NCBI GenBank assembly: GCA_903920835.1
Contig: CAIXNQ010000010.1
Coordinates: 1-9,867, forward strand
DNA length: 9,867 nt
Source: an uncultured Bacteroidota bacterium
Lineage (GTDB): Bacteria > Bacteroidota > Bacteroidia > Flavobacteriales > Flavobacteriaceae
Direction of reading: 5' to 3'
In this document: one piece after another, positions 4,071-9,867 of the stretch
Numbering within the stretch: position 1 is the first letter of the stretch
Layout of the letters: each line of letters starts with the position of its first letter
Program-made: the position numbers and the translations under genes
The notes under the pieces: generated by a model
The model's input: the letters and a program-made list of their open reading frames with translations, nothing else
Database searches by the model: none
Told to the model about the DNA's origin: nothing

Positions 4071-6166
4071 TGAAACATAATATTATGGATAAATCACAAT
4101 CCTCTCAATCGAATACTGATTTAGTACTAACAGGACGCGAACTTTTCCTAACAAAAACATTCCATACCAAACACAATACAGCTCCTTTTGCGCAAATAAA
4201 ACTAGAAGATTACAGACCTGCTTTTATCGAAAATATCGCTAAAGCTAAAGCCGAAATAGATGCTATTATCAATAATCCAGAAGCCCCAACATTTGAAAAT
4301 ACTATTGTAGCTTTAGATTTTTCGGGTGAACAATTGGATCGGTTATCGTCGATTTTCTTCAATTTGAATTCGGCAGAAACGAGTGATGAAATGCAAAAAA
4401 TCGCACAAGAAGTTTCCCCTTTGTTGACTGAATTTAACAATGATATTGCGCTTAATGAAGATTTATTCAAACGTGTAAAAGCTGTTCACAATCAAAAAGA
4501 TAACTTAACTTTAACTACAGAACAAGCCACTTTATTAGATAAAAAATTCAAAGGTTTTTCAAAAAATGGCGCCTTACTTAATGAAGTAGACAAATTAAAA
4601 TTACGAGAAATCGACACCGAATTAGCCAAAATAAAATTAACGTATGGCGAAAATATTTTGGCAGAAACCAACAATTATCAATTGCATATTACCAAAGAAG
4701 CCGATTTAAAAGGTTTGCCTGAAGGTGCTAAAGAAATGGCGGCTAGTTTGGCAAAATCTAAAAAATTAAAAGGTTGGGTTTTCACACTTGATTTTCCAAG
4801 TTATTTGCCTTTTGTGAATTATGTTGACAATCGTGAATTACGAAAAGAAATCGCTATTGCTGCCGGAAAAAAAGCATTTCAAAACAACGAATTTGACAAT
4901 CAAGAAAACGTAAAACGGATTATTGAATTGCGTCATAAACGAGCTAATTTATTGGGTTATGCGTCACATTCGCATTTTGTTTTGGAAGAACGTATGGCGC
5001 AAAATCCTGAGAAAGTACAATTTTTTTTGAATGATTTATTGGAAAAAGCAAAACCAGCAGCCGAACGTGAATTTGCACAATTATCTTCTTTCGCAAATGA
5101 ACTCGACGGAATTAGTCAATTGGAAAAATGGGATGGCGCTTACTATTCAGAGAAATTGAAACAAAAATTATTCAGTTTGGATGATGAACTATTGAAACCT
5201 TATTTCAAATTAGAAAACGTTTTGAATGGAGCGTTTACAATTGCTGAAAAACTATATGGAATCACTTTCAAAGAAGTTTTTGATATTGACAAATACCACC
5301 ATGAAGTTCAAACCTTTGAAGTTTTTGATGAAAACAACAAATTAGCAGCTATTTTCTACACCGATTTTTTGCCAAGAAAAGGAAAGCGAAATGGTGCTTG
5401 GATGACTTCTTATAAATCTCAAGCGATTAAAAATGGAATTAATGAACGTCCACACGTTTCTATTGTTTGTAATTTCACACCGCCAACAGAGACTAAGCCA
5501 TCCTTATTAACCTTTAACGAAGTTACGACTTTATTTCATGAATTTGGCCACGCCTTACATGGCATGTTGGCAAACACAACCTATCCAAGTTTGTCTGGAA
5601 CTTCTGTATATTGGGATTTTGTGGAATTGCCAAGTCAAGTGATGGAAAACTGGTGCTACGAACCTGAAGCATTGGCTTTATTCGCAAATCATTATGAAAC
5701 TGGAGAAATCATTCCGCAAGAATATGTAGAAAAAATCAAAGAAAGTGCCAGTTTCTTAGAAGGAATGGCGACTTTACGTCAATTGAATTTCGGAATTTTA
5801 GACATTACATATCACGGAAAATATCAAACTATAGCCGATGTAAAAGCCTTTGAAAAACAATCAATGGAAGGCACAAGTTTATATCCTGATGTGGCTGAAA
5901 ACTGTATGAGTACTTCATTTTCTCACATTTTTCAAGGTGGTTATTCCTCAGGATATTACAGCTACAAATGGGCCGAAGTATTAGATGCCGATGCCTTTGC
6001 ATATTTCCAAGAAAAAGGCATTTTCAATAATGAAGTGGCTTCCAAATTTAAAGACAACGTACTTTCAAAAGGCGGCACCGAATTGCCAATGGAATTATAT
6101 AAAAAGTTTCGTGGTCAAGAACCGAAATCTGAAGCATTATTAAAGAGGGCAGGGTTATTAAAATAA
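4070..6166 (+). CDS. M3-family zinc metallopeptidase, Dcp-like (peptidyl-dipeptidase or oligopeptidase)
   Basis: The 698-residue product matches the thimet oligopeptidase (M3) family in length and layout: a long helical N-terminal half and a C-terminal catalytic half. The zinc motif is HEFGH (490-494) inside LFHEFGHALHGML, with the third zinc ligand E519 in WDFVELPSQ. The substrate-binding segment FSHIFQGGYSSGYYSYKW (from about 617) has the family's Gly-Tyr pattern. DFVELPSQ and the overall shape resemble E. coli Dcp (peptidyl-dipeptidase) more than PepF-type members. No signal peptide is seen, so it probably works in the cytoplasm, degrading small peptides. The ATG at 4070 overlaps the purE stop, suggesting coupled translation; M6 (4085) is an alternative start. 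Residues 1-30 (polar, SQSSQSN) precede the conserved FHTKHNTAPF and look like a dispensable extension. It probably shares the purKE transcript without a functional link. Family call firm, exact specificity open. Confidence 0.93.
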   Translation: MKHNIMDKSQSSQSNTDLVLTGRELFLTKTFHTKHNTAPFAQIKLEDYRPAFIENIAKAKAEIDAIINNPEAPTFENTIVALDFSGEQLDRLSSIFFNLNSAETSDEMQKIAQEVSPLLTEFNNDIALNEDLFKRVKAVHNQKDNLTLTTEQATLLDKKFKGFSKNGALLNEVDKLKLREIDTELAKIKLTYGENILAETNNYQLHITKEADLKGLPEGAKEMAASLAKSKKLKGWVFTLDFPSYLPFVNYVDNRELRKEIAIAAGKKAFQNNEFDNQENVKRIIELRHKRANLLGYASHSHFVLEERMAQNPEKVQFFLNDLLEKAKPAAEREFAQLSSFANELDGISQLEKWDGAYYSEKLKQKLFSLDDELLKPYFKLENVLNGAFTIAEKLYGITFKEVFDIDKYHHEVQTFEVFDENNKLAAIFYTDFLPRKGKRNGAWMTSYKSQAIKNGINERPHVSIVCNFTPPTETKPSLLTFNEVTTLFHEFGHALHGMLANTTYPSLSGTSVYWDFVELPSQVMENWCYEPEALALFANHYETGEIIPQEYVEKIKESASFLEGMATLRQLNFGILDITYHGKYQTIADVKAFEKQSMEGTSLYPDVAENCMSTSFSHIFQGGYSSGYYSYKWAEVLDADAFAYFQEKGIFNNEVASKFKDNVLSKGGTELPMELYKKFRGQEPKSEALLKRAGLLK

Positions 6167-6175
6167 CTCTGTTTC

Positions 6176-7048
6176 TTATGCCGAAATAGTTTCAACTTCT
6201 TTATCTATTTTATTCACAAGTCCGACTAACACTTTACCTGGCCCAACTTCTGTAAAGCTACTAGCTCCATCAGCAATCATTTGTTGCACCGCCTGTGTCC
6301 AACGAACAGGAGCCGTTAATTGTGTAATCAAATGTTTTTTAATTTCTATTGGGTCTATTACTGCTTTTGCAACTACATTTTGATAAACAGGACAGCTTGG
6401 ATTTGAAAAATGAGTTGCTTCAATTGCAGCAGCTAATTCTTCTCGGGCAGGCTCCATCATCGGAGAATGAAAAGCGCCACCTACGGGTAATATTAAAGCA
6501 CGTTTGGCCCCTGCTTCTTTTAGTTTTTCACAAGCCAATTCAACTGCTTTATATTCTCCAGAAATCACCAATTGACCTGGGCAATTATAGTTTGCAGCTA
6601 CGACAATACCATCTATTTCTTCACAAATTTTTTCTACAATACCATCTTCGAGATTGAGGACTGCCGCCATAGTTGATGGAACAATTTCGCAGGCTTTTTG
6701 CATTGCTAAAGCTCTTTGAGAAACCAATTTCAAACCGTCTTCAAAAGATAATGCGCCGCTGGCTACCAATGCTGAAAACTCTCCTAACGAATGACCGGCA
6801 ACCATTTCTGGATTAAAATCATTTAATGTTTTTGCCAGAATAACAGAATGTAAGAACACCGCTGGCTGTGTAACTTTGGTCTCTTTTAACTGATCCGCAG
6901 TTCCTTCAAACATGACATCAGTAATTCTAAAACCTAAAATTTCATTTGCTTTTTCAAACAATTCTTTGGCATTAGGGTTTGTTTCGTAAAGTTCTTTGCC
7001 CATTCCTGTGAATTGGGCACCTTGACCAGGAAATATGTATGCTTTCAT
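6176..7048 (-). CDS. fabD: Malonyl-CoA:ACP transacylase (FabD)
   Basis: FabD moves malonyl groups from CoA to acyl carrier protein, supplying the extender unit for fatty acid synthesis in the cytoplasm. At 290 residues it has the standard length. It opens with AYIFPGQGAQFTGMG (3-17). The nucleophile S87 sits in GHSLGEFSAL (85-94). QRALAMQ (111-117) supplies the conserved arginine that binds the malonyl carboxylate. The catalytic histidine H194 is in GAFHSPMM (191-198), and the C-terminal GPGKVLVGL is also present. The start is set by the conserved N-terminus. The gene follows the glycogen genes on the same strand but is separated from glgC by a clear terminator and has its own probable promoter. 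It ends only 9 bases from the convergent peptidase gene. Other fab genes are not in view. Identification is secure. Confidence 0.97.
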   Translation of the reverse strand: MKAYIFPGQGAQFTGMGKELYETNPNAKELFEKANEILGFRITDVMFEGTADQLKETKVTQPAVFLHSVILAKTLNDFNPEMVAGHSLGEFSALVASGALSFEDGLKLVSQRALAMQKACEIVPSTMAAVLNLEDGIVEKICEEIDGIVVAANYNCPGQLVISGEYKAVELACEKLKEAGAKRALILPVGGAFHSPMMEPAREELAAAIEATHFSNPSCPVYQNVVAKAVIDPIEIKKHLITQLTAPVRWTQAVQQMIADGASSFTEVGPGKVLVGLVNKIDKEVETISA

Positions 7049-7069
7049 TTCGATTTAGTTTATTTTGGA

Positions 7070-7077
7070 CAAAAATA
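7070..7077 (-). promoter_or_regulatory. Probable -7 box for fabD
   Basis: Read on the minus strand, TATTTTTG (7077-7070) fits TAnnTTTG and ends 21 bases before the fabD ATG. It lies downstream of the glgC terminator. No clear TTG is found 17-23 bases upstream, so support is partial. Confidence 0.5.
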
Positions 7078-7119
7078 GATTATTTTCTATAACACTATTT
7101 ATTTTTAATAATTATTCAG

Positions 7120-7157
7120 AAAAAAGTGAGCCCAATTTGTTTGTCGAGCTCACTTTT
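7120..7157 (-). terminator. Intrinsic terminator of the glgA-glgC transcript
   Basis: A perfect 10-base inverted repeat, AAAAGTGAGC (7122-7131) and GCTCACTTTT (7148-7157), encloses a 16-base loop. On the minus strand the second arm runs into six Ts (7125-7120). It starts 27 bases after the glgC stop, exactly where a terminator is expected. This is the clearest terminator in the window and separates the glycogen genes from fabD. Confidence 0.88.
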
Positions 7158-7183
7158 GAAATTAAATTCAGAAAATTATTTTG

Positions 7184-8458
7184 TTATTTAACAGTAAAAC
7201 CACTAGGAAGTGTAACCCCTTTTTTGACAACAATAATTCCGTCTTTTATAGTATATAATTCGGTGTTTGCATCGGCTAAATGCTTGCCACCATTGAGTGT
7301 TACATCGTTTCCGATTTTGCAATTTTTATCAACAATAGTATTATTAATGTTGCATCTTTCGCCGATTCCAAGATTGATGATGTCGTGATTAGTGTTTGAG
7401 CTTATTTCTTCAAGATTTTGATAATAATCATTACCCATTAAATAAGAGTTAGAAATTGTGGTTCCAAAACCAATTTTACTTCTAATTCCGATAACTGAAT
7501 GTTCAATTTTTGCACCATTAATAATGCAACCTTCTGTCACCACCGACTTGTCAATTGTTGAATTTCCAGTGATTTTTGATGGTGGCAACACTCGAGCACG
7601 TGTATAAATCTTGCTAGAATTGTCAAATAAATTAAACTTTGGAATGTCATCTGTCAATCCTAAATTGGCTTCAAAGAAAGAGTCAATATTACCAATATCT
7701 GTCCAATAACCTTCATATTGATAGCTTAAAATCTTTTGTTTTCCGATGGCTTGAGGTATGATTTCTTTTCCAAAATCTTTAGTGTCTTGATTTTTCATTA
7801 TTTCAACCAAAAGCTCACGATTGAAAATATAAATCCCCATTGAAGCAAGATATAATTTCCCTTCCGATTTTGATTCTTCGCTCACTTCTGAAGTCCATTC
7901 TGGAAGCAAACTTGCGTTTGGTTTTTCAATAAACGAAGTGATAAAATTTTCAGAATCCGTTTTCAGAATTCCAAATTCTGGAGCTTCTTTTGCAGTAACG
8001 GGCAATGTAGCGATAGAAATTGTTGCGCCACTTTGTTCGTGGGCTTTGATCATTTTATTAAAATCCATTTGATAGAGTTGATCTCCTGATAAAATCAATG
8101 CATAATCAAAATTGTGATTCATAAAATGTTGCATACACTGTCTAACAGCGTCGGCAGTTCCTTGAAACCAAGTTGGATTGTCAGGAGTTTGTTCAGCAGC
8201 TAAGATGTCAACAAATGCCGTACTAAAATGACTAAAATGATAGGTATTTTTGATGTGCTGATTGAGCGATGCCGAATTAAACTGTGTCAAAACAAACATT
8301 CGTTTGATGTCTGAATTGATGCAATTTGAAATCGGAATATCAACTAATCGATATTTTCCTGCGATTGGCACAGCAGGCTTAGAGCGACTTTCTGTTAAAG
8401 GAGCTAATCTTGATCCTTGTCCGCCACCAAGAATAATGGCTAATGTGGTTTTGTTCAT
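7184..8458 (-). CDS. glgC: Glucose-1-phosphate adenylyltransferase (ADP-glucose pyrophosphorylase)
   Basis: GlgC makes ADP-glucose from glucose-1-phosphate and ATP, the committed step of bacterial glycogen synthesis. The 424-residue protein has the usual length. The N-terminal nucleotidyltransferase domain shows AIILGGGQGSRLAPLT (7-22), KPAVPIAGKYRLVDIPISN (27-45), WFQGTADAVRQ (97-107), LSGDQLYQMDF (123-133, with D125 the likely catalytic Asp), EFGILK (161-166) and FIEKP (176-180, sugar-phosphate-binding Lys). The glucose-binding segment EGYWTDIG is at 249-256. From about residue 290 a left-handed beta-helix region follows, the part that in this family takes part in allosteric control and tetramer formation. 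The SGDQLY motif is closer to cyanobacterial and plant enzymes than to the E. coli form. It lies 7 bases after glgA on the same strand, so both are almost surely co-transcribed. Identification is secure; effectors cannot be read from sequence. Confidence 0.97.
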   Translation of the reverse strand: MNKTTLAIILGGGQGSRLAPLTESRSKPAVPIAGKYRLVDIPISNCINSDIKRMFVLTQFNSASLNQHIKNTYHFSHFSTAFVDILAAEQTPDNPTWFQGTADAVRQCMQHFMNHNFDYALILSGDQLYQMDFNKMIKAHEQSGATISIATLPVTAKEAPEFGILKTDSENFITSFIEKPNASLLPEWTSEVSEESKSEGKLYLASMGIYIFNRELLVEIMKNQDTKDFGKEIIPQAIGKQKILSYQYEGYWTDIGNIDSFFEANLGLTDDIPKFNLFDNSSKIYTRARVLPPSKITGNSTIDKSVVTEGCIINGAKIEHSVIGIRSKIGFGTTISNSYLMGNDYYQNLEEISSNTNHDIINLGIGERCNINNTIVDKNCKIGNDVTLNGGKHLADANTELYTIKDGIIVVKKGVTLPSGFTVK

Positions 8459-8465
8459 AAATATA

Positions 8466-9867
8466 TTATTTTAATGATTGATATAAGTTACAATATTCTT
8501 CGGCTACGCTTTCCCAAGAATGGTCAATACTCATAGCTATTTTTCTAACATTTTCAAATTTAAAAGTGTCATTATATAAATCTATTCCACGAGTAATTGA
8601 ATAATTTACATCAAATAAACTGGTGTGATCGTGACAAATTCCAAATCCGTCATCGCCTATATCAACGACAGTGTCTTTTAAGCCTCCAGTTCTTCTAACA
8701 ATAGGAATGGTTCCATAGCGCAAAGCATACATTTGATTAAGTCCGCAGGGTTCAACTCTTGAAGGCATCAGAAGGTAATCTGCTCCAGCATAAATAATGT
8801 GAGCCAATTTTTCATTATAGCCGATATAGCAATTGTAATTTCCTTTATAGAATGGTTTTAAATTTTGCAAACCTTGTTCTACAGATGTGTCTCCCGAACC
8901 TAAAATTAAAATATTAATCTCGTTTGGATTTCTGCTTAAAGCCACACTACAAATTTCTGGAAGTAATTCGGCTCCTTTTTCGCCAACTAGTCTTCCAATA
9001 AAAGTAAATATTGGCTTGCTCGGATTTAGACCAAATTGTTCACAAAGGAATTTTTTATTTTCTTGCTTGCCTTCAATAAAAGTTTTGCTATCAAAATTAA
9101 CAGGAAGCATTGGATCTGTTTTCGGATTCCATACTTCGGTGTCGATGCCGTTTAAAATTCCGATTGACTTTGGTCGTTCAAAACTAAGTAGGTTTTCGAG
9201 ACCGTTGGCATACTGACTAATTTCATCTAAATAACTCGGAGAAACCGTTGTAATTTTCCAAACGCATTTAATTGCTGAAGCTAATGGATTGATAGTGCCT
9301 CCCCATTCCAGAAAACCAGTTCTAATAGGGTCAAAATTGGGAATGTAATTTAATTTATCAAATCCAAACCAGCCTTGATATTGCCCGTTATGAATGGTTA
9401 AAACAGTTGGTGTTTGCTTTAATTGTTGGTAATTATAGCTGTTTTGAACCATAAAAGGAATCAAACCAGTATGGTGGTCGTGACAATGAAGAATATCTGT
9501 AGATTGATTGGTTTCAATTAACCAATTTAAAAAAGCAATTTGAAAAGCCAAAAACCGCTCAGTATCGTCTTCATAAGAATATACATTAGGTCGGTCAAAC
9601 AAATCGGGAATTGAAATTTGAAACAACTCAAAACCTAATTTATCAGTTTTTTCTTTTACTACACTGTAATTAAAATTAAACCAACCCATTTTTAGTTTGC
9701 CACTGTGTACAGTTACATAACTATTTTCTTTCAAAAAAGAATTTTCATAAGCTGGAATAACAACACGGGCTTGATGACCTATTTTATTTTGATATTTAGG
9801 CAATGCCCCAACAACATCTGCTAGACCGCCTACTTTGGCTACTGGATAACATTCGGCACTAATATGA
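8466..9867 (-). CDS. glgA: Glycogen synthase (ADP-glucose-dependent, GT5), 5' end beyond the window
   Basis: GlgA adds glucose from ADP-glucose to the growing alpha-1,4-glucan. The frame stays open to the window edge. In front of the PKYQNK segment the sequence reads HISAECYPVAKVGGLADVV, the family's N-terminus with the ADP-glucose-binding K-x-GGL. The TTG at 9803-9801 is therefore just the Leu of ...GALPKY and not a start. About five residues (a form like M-x-I-x-x) must be missing, which would give about 471 residues against 477 in E. coli. Of the 466 visible residues, HCHDHHTGLIPF lies near 127-138, IGRLVGEKG near 290-298 (Arg and Lys binding the diphosphate) and PSRVEPCGLNQMYALRYGT near 368-386, where E372 is the conserved Glu. 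The stop is 7 bases before glgC. Identification is secure; promoter and true start are outside. Confidence 0.96.
   Translation of the reverse strand, partial: HISAECYPVAKVGGLADVVGALPKYQNKIGHQARVVIPAYENSFLKENSYVTVHSGKLKMGWFNFNYSVVKEKTDKLGFELFQISIPDLFDRPNVYSYEDDTERFLAFQIAFLNWLIETNQSTDILHCHDHHTGLIPFMVQNSYNYQQLKQTPTVLTIHNGQYQGWFGFDKLNYIPNFDPIRTGFLEWGGTINPLASAIKCVWKITTVSPSYLDEISQYANGLENLLSFERPKSIGILNGIDTEVWNPKTDPMLPVNFDSKTFIEGKQENKKFLCEQFGLNPSKPIFTFIGRLVGEKGAELLPEICSVALSRNPNEINILILGSGDTSVEQGLQNLKPFYKGNYNCYIGYNEKLAHIIYAGADYLLMPSRVEPCGLNQMYALRYGTIPIVRRTGGLKDTVVDIGDDGFGICHDHTSLFDVNYSITRGIDLYNDTFKFENVRKIAMSIDHSWESVAEEYCNLYQSLK

Noticed and set aside
4210..4674. Minus-strand frames opposite the peptidase
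   Set aside because: They are shadows of the M3 coding frame and have no signal, promoter or motif.
6349..6657. Leu/Gln-rich plus-strand frame opposite fabD
   Set aside because: The composition is what an antisense frame of fabD gives; fabD carries all its catalytic residues.
7120..7157. Perfect inverted repeat as a mobile-element end or operator
   Set aside because: Its position just after a stop codon, its stem-loop size and the T-run on the minus strand fit a terminator much better. No transposase or target duplication is near.
7065..7388. Plus-strand frame across the fabD-glgC gap
   Set aside because: It runs through the strong terminator and into the 3' end of glgC in antisense, with no recognisable domain.
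8262..8474. Short plus-strand frame opposite the glgC start
   Set aside because: It lies opposite the most conserved part of glgC and has no independent support.
8887..9216. Plus-strand frame opposite glgA
   Set aside because: It is a shadow of the glycogen synthase frame with no motif of its own.
1..9867. A previously undescribed multi-gene system
   Set aside because: Apart from one secreted repeat protein and one partial gene, every gene is a recognised housekeeping type with intact motifs and ordinary spacing. There are no defence, toxin-antitoxin, phage or biosynthetic-cluster signatures.

Overview
The window looks like ordinary chromosome from a member of the Bacteroidota, most likely a Flavobacterium-type Flavobacteriaceae. 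Four things point there: AT-rich DNA; flavobacterial promoter sequences (TTG, about 17-23 bases, TAnnTTTG); A/T-rich translation starts without clear Shine-Dalgarno sites; and typical proteins of the group, such as S16 with a long acidic tail, a secreted 'beta-flower' repeat protein and Dcp-like M3 peptidases. This is inferred from sequence character, not from a database match.

Left part (1-597). The minus strand carries a cobalamin (B12) riboswitch (about 155-402) with its own promoter (447-474). It is the leader of a gene whose first 20 codons lie at 1-61 and which runs off the left edge. That gene begins with a signal peptide, and an outer-membrane B12 transporter (BtuB-like, TonB-dependent) is the most likely product. 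The 62-597 stretch contains no complete gene: it holds the riboswitch and two divergent promoters with a 26-base inverted repeat between them.

Middle part, plus strand (598-6166). First comes a small secreted protein made of six near-identical 17-residue repeats. A strong promoter and a short leader hairpin then precede rpsP (ribosomal protein S16) and rimM (30S maturation factor). A second unit follows: purK, purE and a Dcp-like M3 metallopeptidase, with gaps of 15 bases and then a 1-base overlap. PurK and PurE act in sequence on AIR in purine synthesis. The peptidase has no obvious metabolic link and probably shares the transcript only.

Right part, minus strand (9867 down to 6176). A glycogen unit, glgA (5' end just outside the window) then glgC with a 7-base gap, ends in a clear hairpin-plus-T terminator (7120-7157). 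fabD (malonyl-CoA:ACP transacylase) follows under its own probable promoter and ends only 9 bases from the convergent peptidase gene. GlgC makes ADP-glucose and GlgA polymerises it into glycogen.

I found no mobile element, CRISPR array, tRNA, rRNA or defence-like system, and nothing I would call a previously undescribed system. The points most worth a second look are the riboswitch and its off-window target, the beta-flower repeat protein, and the S16 leader hairpin and tail.
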